Assembly (NCBI GenBank): GCA_944990035.1
Contig: CALYLX010000076.1
Coordinates: forward strand, 22,207 to 86,206
From: Clitopilus passeckerianus
Lineage: Eukaryota > Basidiomycota > Agaricomycetes > Agaricales > Entolomataceae
Direction: 5' to 3'
Length of the DNA: 64,000 nt
This document shows, in pieces, positions 1 through 12,142 of the stretch. The notes beneath the pieces were generated by a model, which worked only from the letters and a program-made list of their open reading frames with translations, had not been told where the DNA came from and did no database searches. Every line of letters starts with the position of its first letter. Position 1 is the stretch's first letter. A program made the position numbers and the translations under genes.

Positions 1-865
1 GGGACCATGAAATTCATAATTATACGCGAGGAAGACCTGAGGGATTCATGGGACCCCGACGTGAGAGTGAAAATAACAATCCGATTTTTCAATGACTTCA
101 AAAGCTTGGGAGACAGGATATTTTTCCGAGGCTTTTGGGCGGGGGCAGTTATGAGCAGCTCGAAGATCATCTTCACGAAGACTGCTGCCTTCGTTCGGTA
201 GTTATCATGTGGTTCTAGCCCGGGGGATTGTTCAAACCGAGAAGTCCATTCAGGGCCTACAGCAAGAAGTCGCCGAGCAATAACAGTTATAAGAAGCTCG
301 TTGTTGGCGGCAATGGGGTTGTCAGACTTCAGATATTTGATAATATAACCTGTGTGTTGTAACATCGAAAGCATCCGGGTGTATGCGTTATCTAGAAGCC
401 ATTCGTTTTGCATGTCGTCCGGTATCCCCGGAAGAGGGGACGACAGGTTTACAATCCGACCCACAAGTTGCGGGAGATAGAGGGCAGAAAATTCAGCGGC
501 ATGAGTTTGCCTTTGATCGCCAGTCAGCAACTGACCATTGCTATGGAGCTGAGCAGCTTGTAGTCAGTCACAAGCTCAGTGCATAATCGGGGTGATGGCT
601 CAGCTAACCAGGCTCGTAATAATTTGACACCTCTGGTGCTCGTCTTCAATCAATATAGGATTTGGACCGCTGACAATGTCTGAAAGTTCATATCCTCAGA
701 AGTGCACCCACGGTTTTGGAACCAGTCTATTTTACCGAGTACCCAAGCAAACCAGTAGCTCGAGGTCACCAGTGTTCCTGGGACGTTGAGAGCCTCTTGA
801 AGTTGTCCCGGATCTGCAATCACAAGCGCCGACCTTGGTGATAGAAGGTTTGTGAAAGGGCGCAT
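1..865 (-). CDS. MYND-family protein copy 1 (partial, 3' end outside window)
   Basis: First of ten related genes. The ATG at 865 opens exon 1, which ends in the family's Trp-Val-Leu-Gly before a GT donor. Exon 2 (about 655-605) keeps the family's ...HQRC pattern. Exon 3 starts near 555 and runs off the window start. Visible family motifs in exon 3: AAEFSALYLPQLV, DNAYTRML, YIIKYLKSDNPIAANN and ARRLLAVGPEWTSRFE. The MYND finger itself would lie beyond base 1. The acceptor before exon 2 is odd: the only AG sits two bases upstream of the position that keeps frame, so this copy may be defective. Closest relative in the window is the neighbour at 1266-2421 (shared NLSSPLP segment). Function unknown. 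Confidence 0.6.
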
Positions 866-1265
866 CAGATTGGTTCAGGTGTATGCGTCAGTTGCTGAGG
901 TTTACTGTCGGAAAACGAGGAAACCAGCGTTACACGAGATGGCCGTGATCCAGATGTCGCGAAAAGACCAGCCCTAAACTACCCACGATTCGGTCAGTAA
1001 TGTATCCGAATGTATCGTTCAGTCCTACTTCAGGGTGTTCCTACTCCCCATTCCGACTCTTTGATATTTGTTGATACACAGTAGAGAAGATTAAATGATA
1101 CATAGTCTGATTACGAAACTTATACACTATGTAGATCTAACTAGAAGTCATAATACACGACGATGAGTACATGGGCGACTTGGATATGGCGTCCATCCAT
1201 GGTGAATCTCGTAATCGAGGAACCAACTACGAGCAAACAGGACTGTCCGAATAGTCTATACAAAT
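866..1265. other. Intergenic, MYND copies 1-2
   Basis: Four hundred AT-rich bases between the 3' end of copy 2 and the 5' end of copy 1, which are head-to-tail on the minus strand. It must hold the promoter of copy 1. I see no further gene. Confidence 0.6.
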
Positions 1266-2421
1266 TTAGTACCAGGTCTCAAAGCAGGCAAGCCTATGCG
1301 GCTGTGACGCATGTTTCCAATGCTGCTTCTGATGGGAGTCTGAGCACTGCATATTTCAATGTCAGCACCAACCTCATTCACGTCGGAAAGGGGTGAAAAA
1401 CTCACATAGAGCACAGCTTGACACCTATTTCGGGACGAATTTTAGTCCTGTTTTGAATAACGATAAAAACTCAGATCGACCTAGCGCATTCTTTGAGGGA
1501 TTGCTTCACCGTGCATTCAGGAGAGAACAGGCATTCTTGCTGAAGGATTTTTGTGAGTCGTGTATCAATTGATTCAAACTCTGAGCGGGGACCAGAAGAG
1601 AAGCAATCAAACATGTGGAAAACCTGAGGTCTTCGTCTGGTCCTGACCTGATCCACCAGATAACGATTCGATCTCTCAATGATTTTCGAAGCTTGGGCGA
1701 GAGGACGTCTTTCCGATTCTTGTGAACCGGAGCATTGATGAGTAGTTCGAAAAGCATTCGTACGAAGAATGACGCTTTTGCTCGATAGTTAACTGATGGT
1801 TTCGGGGGGTTCTCAAACCAGTGGGTCCATTCAGGTCCTACGGCGACGAGACGCTCGGCGAGAACTGGTATGAGAACTTCGTTGTTGAGAGCGATGGGGT
1901 TGTTAGACTTCAGATACTTGGCAATGTAATATGTGCCTGTTAGCTTTCCAAGCATTCGAGTGTATGCGTTGTCCATAAGCAGATCCTTTTGCAGGTACTC
2001 CGGAATTTTTGGAAGAGGTGACGAAAGGTTTACAACCCGGTCGACGAGTTGAGGGAGGTATAGGGCAGCAAATTCGGCATCCCGGACCTGTCTTTGGTGG
2101 GCAGGCATGAGCTTTTCGTTGTTTTCAAGCTAAATATCTTCAGTCACTAGTTCACAACGCAATAGATAGGAAATGACTTTACTCACCCGGCTTAACACAA
2201 TCTCACACCTTTGACACTCGTCTGGAATCACATTGGTAAAACCTGGATCATCAACGAGACCTAAAGGTTGTTTTCCTCAGAATTACATCCAACAATTTCC
2301 ATAACCTATTTAGTTTACCGAGGAGACAAGCAAATGAGTTGGTCGAAGTCATCAGCTTGCCTGGGAACGCGTGGCCCACTTGGTAGGTCTCTCCTTCAAG
2401 TTTTAATTTGACAGGCCCCAT
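1266..2421 (-). CDS. MYND-family protein copy 2 (one frameshift)
   Basis: Start chosen at the first in-frame ATG (2421) of exon 1, which ends SFACLLG before the donor. Exon 3 (from about 2129) carries AEFAALYLPQLVDRV, YYIAKYLKSNNPIALNN and AERLVAVGPEWTHWFENPP. The frame must change near a CCCC run at about 1595; adding one C restores a reading that aligns with the intact paralogue at 20.6 kb and enters the finger (CLFSPEC ... LKECAR). A 19-nt microexon gives CQAVLY, and the last exon gives CSDSHQKQHW...PHRLAC and ends ETWY-stop at 1266. Either a decayed gene or a sequencing error; splice sites and the last exon are intact. Divergent from the S9 peptidase, with a 257-base shared upstream region. 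Confidence 0.6.
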
Positions 2422-2678
2422 CCGTGATACATAGGCCAAAGGCAAGAGCTTGGCAATGGAAGATTCAGATACTTCTGGTATATTTGCCGTTTGAGTGGAA
2501 ATAGAGGATGGTGGTCCTGCGGAACGTCTACCACTCGGCGTCCGAGAAATGGTCACGCAAAGACCAGCCCTAAACGGAAAGTACACACGGCGATTATATT
2601 CGGCTAATTCGGTCCGATAACAGATAGGTAACTTATACCCTGCCAGTGCTCAACTGGTACTAAGGTCCTGAGTATTGT
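2422..2678. promoter_or_regulatory. Divergent promoter region, MYND copy 2 / S9 peptidase
   Basis: The 257 bases between two divergent start codons must hold both promoters. No clear TATA box or operator-like repeat stands out. Confidence 0.4.
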
Positions 2679-4896
2679 ATGATGGCGACAAGGACAGCAC
2701 CCTATGGCACTTGGTCATCTCCAATTAGCGCAGAGTCTATAACAAAGGGTGTGCGTACGGCCAATATCTGTTGAAAGGTTTTTAGAATGGGTCAGCTCAT
2801 GCTCTGTCAGAAAGTCCACTATCATCCAGGATATCCTCGTCGATCCGGTTACTTCGAAGGCCTATCATCTAGAGAGTAGACCCTCCGAAGCAGGACGTAT
2901 TGTGCTGGTAGATACCGTGGCCCGCAAAGATGCTATCGGGGAAGGATGGAACATCCGAACAGCCGTACAAGAATATGGCGGAGCAGCTGCAGTCATTTAC
3001 GATGGCACCGTGTTTTTCTCTAGCTTCAAGGATGGAAGAGTTTACAGACTCAATTTAAACGACAGCAAAGAGCCTGAACCCATCACACCAGGTCAGTCTA
3101 ACAAGTTTGATCGTTTTACTCGACAAGTAAACTTGGTTCCTTAGAAAGCGAGGTTCTTCGTTATGCTGGCTTTGCTGTGCACCCGAATCGCCCCGATTTA
3201 CTAGTTGCGGTCCAGGAAGATCACACCAACGATAATCCCCACGATGTTGTCAACACTCTCTGTGTTATACATGTCAACGATCGCAAGGTCATTTCGCTGG
3301 CTAAAGGGGGCAGATTTCTACGCTCAACCCAAGTTCGCTCCGGATGGGCGTCATATCGCTTGGCAGGAATGGAATCACCCGGACATGCCATGGGAGGGCT
3401 CCCTTATATACACAGGCGAATTCCACACAGATGGAAGTTCCACCGAGATACGAAACAAAGCCTTCGTCGGAGGACAGAAGGGGGACATCAGCTGTGCCTA
3501 CCCTGCCTGGTCCACGGCTGACACCCTCGTTCACACCTCTGATGAGTCTGGCTATATCAACCCATGGAAGTATACAGCCGGAAAGGGGTCTCCAGCCCTG
3601 TCCAAACCAGCCGAGCGGGAGTTTGGCCAACCCATGTGGCAGCTCCACATGTTCCCCTACGCCTTCGTCGACGAGGCGGGCCGCTACGCTGTATTTGTTA
3701 CTTACTTTGACGGGCGCAACGCGCTGCAGCTCGTTGACCTCCAACAACCTTCGGAGGCGCAGACAATCGAGACGCCATACGTCGTCATCAGCCTGATTAG
3801 ATCAGTCTCTCGCGAGAAGGGCGAGATCGTGTTCAAGGGAGAGAAGGTCGACGAAGAATCGACGATCGTCAAGTTAAGGGTATCCAACCTAGGCAGAGGC
3901 AGCCCCACCACAGAATTCGAGGTGCTCAAACCTGCTTCTGGTCCCCCGATTTCCAGAGATTATATCTCTGTGCCCAAGCCTTTGACTCTGAAGGCCGAAA
4001 ATGGTGATCCCATCCATGTCGTTTACTACCCTCCCACAAACCCAGAATATTCTGGCTCTAACATCCAGGGAGAGCTACCTCCATGCGTCGTCAGCGCCCA
4101 TGGAGGGCCCACTTCCCTTAGCCAACAAGGTCTGTTGTGGAGTATCCGATACTTTACATCTCGCGGGTTCGCTTGGTGAGCAGTTCCCGATTTTCTTTAT
4201 CGGTCTTCTATGGCTGAACGTGCCAATATTCCACAGGCTGGACGTGAATTACGGCGGCTCCTCAGGGTATGGAAGATCATACATCAACCGCCTCGTCGGT
4301 AAATGGGGCCTCGTAGACGTCTCCGACTGTGTCGAGGCTTCCAAGACCATTGCAGCCGCACCATACAACCTCGCCGACCCGAAACGTCTGGTTATCCGCG
4401 GAGGATCCGCGGGCGGATATACCGTTCTGGCTGCACTTGCTTGTGCGCCTGATGTCAGCGTGTTCGCTGCCGGATGTTCACTCTATGGCATCAGCGATTT
4501 GAAGCCCCTAGAAGACCATACCCACAAGTTTGAGAGTCACTATCTGTTCAACCTCATTGGTGGAAGTTTTAAGGACGTTCCGGAGCTTTTCAAGGCTAGA
4601 AGTCCGGTATACCATGCGGATAGAATTGTCTCGCCTTTGCTCGTGCGTATTTTCTCGAATTATGGTGGCCGGATGTTTTGAATTGAGCTCGTAAACAGAT
4701 CCTTCAGGGAGAGATTGACCGTGTCGTGCCAAAGGAGCAGGCAGAATTGATTGTTGAGAAAGTGAAGGACAAAGGTGGTCTGATTGACTACGTGCTCTAT
4801 GACGGTGAAGGTCACGGTTGGCGCCAGGAGAAGAATATCAGGAATGCTTTGGAGACGGAGCTGGCGTTTTATTCAAAGGTTTTGAGGCTCGAGTGA
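2679..4896 (+). CDS. S9 family serine peptidase (prolyl oligopeptidase/acylaminoacyl peptidase type)
   Basis: Two adjacent ATGs (2679, 2682) start MMATRTAPYGTWSSPIS, the usual start of fungal S9 hydrolases. A beta-propeller-like N-terminal half (LESRPSEAGR, EYGGAA, FAPDGRHIAWQEWNHPDMPW) leads to an alpha/beta-hydrolase domain: HGGPT oxyanion region, nucleophile Ser in RGGSAGGY, Asp in GEIDRVVP, His in GEGHGW. Introns: about 2749-2810, 3092-3144, 4176-4236, 4643-4698. Two reading problems are visible. The phase across the first intron is off by one. Near 3305 a GGGGG run makes the frame change between VISLAKG and ADFYAQPKFAPDG; removing one G restores it. Both look like homopolymer errors or one-base lesions. 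Expected role: soluble hydrolysis of peptides or acyl-peptides. Family sure; exact substrate unknown. Confidence 0.85.
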
Positions 4897-5023
4897 AGTA
4901 CCTGATGACGATTTGAATGGAATATCAATACATAAAGGTATCGTAGGCCAAATTCATTGCCAGATTCTGTACCGCAACATCAAGGCATAGGACAAAGCGA
5001 AAGGAAAAAAAATGAGTCTCCTG

Positions 5024-6338
5024 CTATGGCTGTTCTGGTAGAATTGAAGATGCTGGATCCTCGGGAGGACCCGATATCGATGTTACAGTTGTAGTTTCTA
5101 CTGACACCTGCTAACTGCGTTAGATTTGCTTTGCGGTCCATTATGAGGTAGGCTTACTTCGATGTGACTGATATTTGGTCGAATAATGATATGATCTTCA
5201 CTTTCATGCTCTCCTTCTGCATCTGCATCCTCATCCTCATCCGCCCCATCCTGAGTGCCAATCCCATCACCGAGACCTGCCCCCACTGTCTGAACCAGGG
5301 CGGCCAGTTCGAGGGCTGAAGCTCATAAGTAATTGATTCCGGAATGTGGTAGGAATGGAAGAAGTACCCCTTGGTGTCGGCAAGCCATTTTCTGTAGGGA
5401 AAGTTAGAATAGAGAAAGACGCGCATATGGTCGTTACGCACCAGCTGTTTCGGGAATATTTGATTCTTCTGGCAGCATTTCATTTTCTGGGATGGATCAG
5501 ACAACACGAAATAAAACGAGGTGTGAATGGCACTGACCTTTGTTTGACCCACCAAGGCTCGATTCTTCAACATCGTTCTCGACAGTAGGTAGTATTTCGT
5601 CCTCCTCTCTACCCAAAGGTGGTATTTCCGGTGACAATTCTTTCGTCTTAGCAGCCCTAAACTTCCTGTCTGGGAGCAGGATGCCATCGAAGACCTGTCG
5701 AGTCTTCACGTCTGTTTTATCATCACTAGGTTTGATCTTTTTCCTTGGCGAAGAACTTCGTTCGTTCAACTGAGGAGATAACGGCCGTTTCCTTGGCCGA
5801 CCACGGGGTCGAGACGGCCCAGGCGCAGATGGAATCTCAGAAGTAGGTTGGCTTTTTCTAGGCCGACCACGACCACGTTTGATAACACTTGGACCAGGTT
5901 CCGGGGCTAGCGCTGATACCAGCGAACTTTTGCGAGGTCGGCCACGTTTCCGGGGGCCTGCATCCGTGCTTTTCACTCGCTTGTTTTTGTAACGAGTGTC
6001 ATAGTCTGAGATAACCGGTCTCTTTCGGGAGGACGAGCGGCCGCTCGACGACGGGGGTGGTGCAGAGATAGATTTTGTCGGAGAACGTGGGTCTGCCGTT
6101 GTCGTTGACGATGAATACTTCTCTAGTGCTCGTTCAACTGTAATTCAATACAGCAATTAGGAATTATCATTGGGGCTGAGGGGTGAATGCGCGAACCTCC
6201 TTCTTCCTGGACGCATGTCAGAAACTCAATCATGGTGTCTCGTCGAAGCGCGCCTCTGCCGAATTTGTAACCCAGGTCTCGACACATTGCGCGTAACGTT
6301 TCGGCCTTGAAGACCTCCAAAGGGTATCCTGGTTCCAT
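5024..6338 (-). CDS. AT-hook DNA-binding protein
   Basis: Six exons can be joined: about 6338-6197, 6137-5538, 5468-5442, 5391-5368, 5315-5158 and 5110-5024, giving 345 residues in one frame. Exons 3 and 4 are only 27 and 24 nt. Residues about 1-45 (EVFKAETLRAMCRDLGYKFG) form a compact helical, SAP-like segment. Exon 2 then has three AT-hook cores: KRGRPRK, RGRGRPRK and RPRGRPRKR, in a Ser/Pro/Lys-rich context. The C-terminus has an acidic run (GADEDEDADAEGEHESED). This layout suggests a nuclear protein binding the minor groove of AT-rich DNA. The ATG at 6338 is the first in frame; the frame stays open upstream without an ATG, so an earlier exon may exist. Convergent with the S9 gene, 127 bases apart. 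Confidence 0.7.
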
Positions 6339-7092
6339 TACAGTCGTCGTCAGGTCGTCGTTTGACTTGAGGACCACAGTGTCACGAACGGCGTCAGGGT
6401 CGAATTGTCGACCTTGACAAGAGCTTGACGTAACATGTGATCTGCTCACGCTTGTTTAACAGCGACAACGAAGACTGCAACGACTCAGACAATGACTACT
6501 GTTATTAACGGTGTGGTGACATACTGGAAGAACTCTAAGGGTGCCCAGCAATCTGTTAACGATTTCACACTTCCTGTTCGGCCCACTGGTTCAATTTTGA
6601 AGATGCACAAAAACTAATTGTCTGCACACTAAAAGTTCATGTTACCCGAAAGCTTTATCTTCGCTCCGAGTCTCTGTCTATCAAGGTCCAGAAATCGTAG
6701 ACCAATATCCTCCTGTACCCATCCACAAAAACATCTGGTATGCCTTGTTCTGGAGTTATTGTATTTTTGGTATCCTAACTTCACTGTAGGTCCAGATTCG
6801 CACAATGGCTGTTGTCCTCACCTAAGAACAACAGCAAGGGTGACAGGTGTGGACCTCGTTGACAGGAACAGCCTAGCAATCACTTTTGAACAACAGCAAT
6901 TTCTCGAGAATAACTCGCTAATTCCGTCGATACGGGCCTTCACCTCGCCTCGAGGCTCGCTAGGGCCTTCAAGGGCGGTGGTTACACCCTGTCTGTCTTG
7001 ATTCGTTTTGTTGCAGCGTCCACAACAATTGTGCAGAGCCTTGTCTGCATGTGTGGGCGCAGGCTCTCTAGAAATGGTACATATTCAGCCAG
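6339..7092. other. Upstream region between AT-hook gene and coiled-coil gene
   Basis: About 750 bases between divergent genes. A plus-strand reading of about 6640-6860 can be spliced (donor gtatgcc at about 6738, acceptor ctgtag at about 6789) into about 60 residues containing YQGPEIVDQYPPVPIHKNIW, but it has no in-frame ATG, so I do not call it a gene. It could be an upstream exon or a relic. Otherwise promoter and 5' leader sequence. Confidence 0.35.
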
Positions 7093-10000
7093 ATGATGGC
7101 CATCCAACTGCACAAACAACACGATACTTTACGACTTCAAACTTCTGCTGATTGCATTCGCGATATGTGGTTTCCTCCCGGGTTCGTACCCCACTCTGAT
7201 TCCTCGCACTACGATATTAACTATACTTTCAGCCTCAAGAAATTGTGGGCCAAGTCCTTCGGGCCTTCTCACGAGGCCGCAGTGAACCTCTCAAAGAGCT
7301 TCACCCAAGCAATAGTTGAGCAAGAACACCGGCAAGTGACTCTTTTCGTCCGGCTGAGGAACTTGCAGGACGATGCCACTGCTAATCTTGTCACGGTCGG
7401 CCGACAGCGGTTGAACGAAGTTGACAAGAATTGCGATGCTCTCTTATCTGAAGCTAAGGATAAGCTTACGGCTAAGCAGCGCGAACGTGATGTTGAAGGG
7501 CAACCACTGTTGAAGAAGATTGAGAAGGAGGCGTACGAAGTGGAGAAGCGATGTGTGAAGCAGTTTGAGGCAGCTCAAACTCGATGGAGAGTGGCGGAAG
7601 AGCAGTCTAGGAAGGGGTTAGAGGAACAGCTGGCGAAGCAGTCGGAGTTGAGGACTCGCAACTTTCAGGGGTTTGTCCAAGAGGAATACGACGTTTGGAA
7701 GGCAGGTGCGGCCGATTTGGAGGAATACTCTGAGGAGATTCAGGAAATGCAAGACAGTAGTCACAGGGCTACTCGTGCGCTGAACTCGCTCAGCCCAAGC
7801 ACCGACCCATATGTGAGTTTCATTCAATCTACTTCTCGGAATGTTGACTCACTACGCATCGCGGATAAAGCCTATCGAGCAATATGCCCAGCCTCGGAAA
7901 CGCACAGCTAGTGGCCAAGCGTTCCGCGGACCGTACGAGGCTTCTCTGATGCCTTCTAGGGTCAGGGCCCATGACTGGAGGAAGGTATGCCGTGGCTTGC
8001 ATATCAAATGATCACGATCTAATCTCGAGTCTCAGCCCGACAGAATGCAATCTCTGGATGGGGTCATTTCCAGTCTTGCTACGCAAGGGCCATCACGCCC
8101 ACAACGAAACTTATCCTACCAGTCTTTCGAGACCAATCCATCGAACGAGGGTATTACCGCGTCTCCACTGGTCCAGGAGCCCTACGCAATGGACGAACCC
8201 AACCTATCGTCACCCCCTCCGTCACCCATCCCTGAGGCAGTGCTGCAAGAACGCCGAATAGGCAAACGACGAGACCCGAATCCTACGTCTTCTATTCATC
8301 GTTCAGATACGAGTGGGTCTGCTTCCACGGGCCTGCTACCCACCATGCTGCCCGTCCCACCCGAAGAAGTCGATGTGGCTGCGCAGAAACGGGAGTTTGA
8401 GCAAATTCAGCGGAACAACAAACGTCGAGGGGTCGTATTCACTGACGCTATGATTCACGAGTTTAACTGCGTGGCAGAACATCCTAACGCTGGTCCATCT
8501 GGAGCATTGCCCCTTTCTTCCCCGGCTCACTCAGAGCAACACTCGGCCAGCCTTTTGTCCACTTCCAACCAGGTCTCTCCAGCATTGACTGATTCCCGAG
8601 CGCCCACCCCTAACGCAATGGGCGGCTCAGTCAACCTGCAGCCACAACGGCAGTCGACTGCCATAACCTATTTCTCGACGACAAGTAGGACGACTAGTAG
8701 CTTCGAGAATGACCCCGCCTTTGAATGGGCGACCGCCGAGAGCATACTGGCTGCAGGAGCACAGCAGGTTAGAAGCGCAGTGCCCCCTACGACTATTGTT
8801 GAGGACGATGAAGATGACTCCACCCTGCGCTCCCCGATTGCCCAAGCCATCCAAGTAACCCAGCGAGCGGAGACTCAGGATTCCGGTATGAGCCTCGACA
8901 TGTTGTCTACTGAAGCCCAACGCTACTTGTGGGAGGAAGCCAAGACTTCTGCCGCTCTTCCGGGTACGGCCAGTAGTTCAGCTGGCAGACCCGGGCTCCA
9001 CGAAAGCCAGTGCGTTACCGGCGGGTCGCCAGAACGACTTCCTGCTCCATCACCTAGTGAGCTGTCCACGGTGCCAACTCCAGCCGATGACGAAACCCCT
9101 CGGTCTGTCGTACCGCAGATCCTTGCCCCAAGAACCACTATCTGCGACTCTCCAGTCGCTCAAGCCACGACCAGTCCCGCCGCCCCTGTTACGGCTATAT
9201 CTCCTACCTCAGATGCTTCTGAGCTTGCAAAAAGCCCAGCCGCCTCGGTTCCCACCAGCGCTATACCAGACTCAGGTGCAGCGGACGGTGCCAGAACATC
9301 AGAAGCAGCAGCTGGTCCAAATCGCCCTCCTCTTGCCGAAGACCCTGTCATCCCTCCCCGCTTTAAGGTCCCGAAGTACAGTCATCAAGAAATACCAAGC
9401 ATCCTGGCTCCTTTCCTCTATTTCGTCTGGCATGACAAAAAATCCAACATGTCCTGCAATGGGGTACCGTGCTTCACTGTCGAGGATCTGATCAAAGCCG
9501 TCGAGCTGTTCTCCAAAGATGAGAAGAAGCATTGGTCAAAGCAGTTCCAAAACAGGGAAGCCCAACGAGAAGCGGCGCTTCAGGACATTATAAAGCCGGA
9601 GTCCTATCTGGCTTTCTGGAACCAACGATTTGCATCCATGGTATCTGTCTTGGGTGTGAACTTCCGCAGCAACGTCGATATTCTGAAGCAACGGGCAGGT
9701 CAAGTCGAAACTAGGTTGTCATCGAACATTCAACACTACGCAGACGGCAACGAAGGCGCGGAGAGAGAGCTGGATCACAAGCTGGAACAGGCTCTACTCC
9801 TAGAGAGAGAAGAGGCGAGCAGGACTAACAGTGGTGCTGCACGGCGTGTAGAGCGCTTGAAGAAAAAGCTTCTTGCCCAATTCCGGCTCGAGCGGGTGCA
9901 TGTTCCGACAGCAGAAGACAGGCTCATGACGGATAGGACAGCTATCAATACGACTGAAAACGACGCGAATTCTGGCAAGCTACGACCCATGCAAGCCTTT

Positions 10001-10702
10001 GAAGATCTCCGAAAGAGGCTTAACCCCGACTTCAAGGAGGTCGCCGCTGCGGCATACCAAGAGGAAATATTCTCCGAGTCATACCTCGACGAGAACGACC
10101 TGCCAGACGACTCCCTTGACTCAGGTCTGAGTATTTCCGCATCGCAACTCCCACCCCAGGCACCCCAACCCGCACCCCGACAATGGGTGTTGTGTGGTGA
10201 TATGACGGTCCTGCAGTCATATCGACTACGTCGCAAGTTCAAGAAGTCCTTCGCCAAGTATCGGCAGTTCGAGGGAGATTTCTTGAAGGCGCAGAAACTC
10301 GTCTTTGAGTCTCAGCAGGAGAACCTCGCCGCTTTTCTCATGCAACAGAATTCGGCTAGGCGTGAAACCTATGAACGTCTAGTTCGTCAGTGGGCGGACG
10401 TCGTTAGGGAGGGAGAGTTGGATCAAGATAGGATATACAAGGAGGCGCTTCACGACATTGAGGAGAGTTTCATCGAGTTCAACACGCAGCTAGGGAAGGA
10501 ATATCGGGCATTGGAGAAGGAGGGATTCACCGAATACTTAGAGAGGGACATGGCGCGCTCTCAGGCGTTTCTTCAGTCGATGGAAGCCATCCAAACAAAG
10601 GACGAGGAATACCATCTCGAACGATTCAGACAGGGGGCCAAGTTCCAGGAGTGGGTTATGAAGCAGTTGGACGACTCTGTTGGATCAGTACAGGGACAGT
10701 GA
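7093..10702 (+). CDS. Large coiled-coil protein, function unknown
   Basis: Exons 7093-7812, 7880-7984 and 8036-10702 join in frame to 1163 residues. Residues about 55-220 are a long charged helical stretch (EVDKNCDALLSEAKDKLTA, KKIEKEAYEVEKRC, EEQSRKGLEEQLAKQ), probably coiled coil. Residues about 280-710 are Ser/Pro/Thr/Ala-rich and look disordered (TSPAAPVTAISPTSDA). A folded block near residue 725 (PKYSHQEIPSILAPFLYFVW) precedes further charged helices (RREAYERLV-like, SYRLRRKFKKSFAKY) to the C-terminus. No signal peptide or membrane segment. I recognise no catalytic motif or named family; a scaffold role is only a guess. The start is the first of two tandem ATGs. No frame problem in the 2.7-kb last exon. 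Confidence 0.8.
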
Positions 10703-10942
10703 TTATCCCGGGGACGGGATGAAGGAGAGGACTCAGAGACAGGCTGCACCATCTCATCATTGAACGATTTGAACGATTTTACGGACATTTCTTTACGATT
10801 CTACGATATGTTACTAGTTTCAGGTCATAATGGTTTCTTTTACGATTTGTTGTTGCTCTGAACGTGTGACCAATGCCCATCACTTCAGTTGAGATAAGCG
10901 CCTAGATTACCCTTTTCACTCTCACCTTCATTAAGCCTTAAA

Positions 10943-12069
10943 ATGCCGCGTCGACGGGGTCAACCATCCACTGACATGTCTGCTTTCCGTGAAATTCTTC
11001 AAAAGTCGAAAAATGTGGTGGCAATCACTGGTGCTGGGCTGTCTGCAGCTTCAGGTGGATCCTCCGTCTTGACGTCACGGCACCTCAATCTGACTGTAGC
11101 GAAACGTTGATAAGGAATATCCACATTTCGTAGTGCTGGGGGCTTATGGAGAAACTATGACGTTGTCTCTCTGGCTACTCCAGAAGCCTTTGACGAGAAC
11201 CCTTCTCTTGTTTGGCAGTTCTATCATTACCGCCGAGAAAAGTGAGTGAGCACCCGACCGTTCACAACTAGATTCTTATGATGATCATCTAGGGCCCTAG
11301 CCTCCCATCCAAATGCAGCTCATACTGCGCTATCCTTGTTCTCAATTTCAGAGATCAGAAAAGCTCTAGTGCACCCAGATGGCGCAACTTTCCACCATAT
11401 CACACAAAATGTTGACGGCCTAACAATCAGGTCCATGAAATCCGTGTATGCAGCGCACAATCTCCCCGAACCTTCCAAATCTACTCTAGACTCAGATGGT
11501 AGCCCTGTATTACTTGAAATGCACGGCCGACTCTTTGACGTTCTCTGTACGAAAGACAAGTGCGGCCATGTTGAATTCGATACGACTTCCCCAATCTGCC
11601 CAACTTTAGGTGGCACGGAGCTCATCCTCTCACAGCCAGAAGAGGCAAATGAAGAGACGTCTACTGTCCCTGAAGCTCCAGAGATTGCAGTAAAAGATCT
11701 CCCGAAATGCAGCAAATGCAAGAGCCTTGCCCGACCTGGTGTCGTATGGTTTGGAGAAGTGCCACACGATATGGATATCATTGACAAGATTGTTGATAAG
11801 GCTGATCTGTGCCTTGTCATTGGAACAAGCTCTATTGCAAGTTCTCCACCTCTGTTGAAATATATCTGGACGCTGATGAGTTCCTTCTTCAGGTGTACCC
11901 AGCCGCAGGCTACGCCAGTGAAATTAAGGTTAATGGAGGAAAGGTTGCGGTATTCAATCTGGAGGCAAGTGCGGGAGATAGGGATGCAGACTTCCTGTTC
12001 AGAGGGCCATGCGAAGAGACACTGGTTGAGGCATTGACGTTTGGCTCGCAAGTCGAAGCTCTCACGTAG
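10943..12069 (+). CDS. SIRT5-like NAD-dependent protein deacylase (class III sirtuin)
   Basis: Exons 10943-11054, 11115-11241, 11293-11836 and 11893-12069 give 319 residues. Sirtuin motifs run in order: NAD-binding [14 protein letters not shown] at residues 30-43, TQNVDGL, catalytic His in LEMHGRL, zinc Cys pairs CTKDKC and CSKC, GVVWFGE, and VIGTSS. The segment FYHYRRE at 73-79 keeps the Tyr and Arg which in human SIRT5 (Tyr102, Arg105) bind the carboxyl of succinyl or malonyl groups, so a desuccinylase/demalonylase activity is likely. The third intron begins GC (gcaagt), a GC-AG intron. No obvious mitochondrial presequence beyond a basic start (MPRRRG). Convergent with AUR1, only 73 bases apart. 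Confidence 0.92.
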
Positions 12070-12142
12070 TAAAGGCAGGAATTATCTAAAATGTTGTATA
12101 TTAGGGAGCTACGGTATCGAAAATGCCGAGAGTGAAGGGTAT

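Noticed and set aside
3301..3747. Minus-strand 148-codon frame opposite the S9 peptidase
   Set aside because: Antisense shadow of a conserved coding exon.
6639..7001. 120-codon plus frame with an ATG upstream of the coiled-coil gene
   Set aside because: Runs through a convincing intron (donor gtatgcc, acceptor ctgtag) and has no motif; a different frame there looks more coding but lacks a start.
9057..9491. 144-codon plus frame inside the coiled-coil gene
   Set aside because: Shadow frame of the 2.7-kb exon in a Ser/Pro-rich region; Pro/Leu-rich by composition only.
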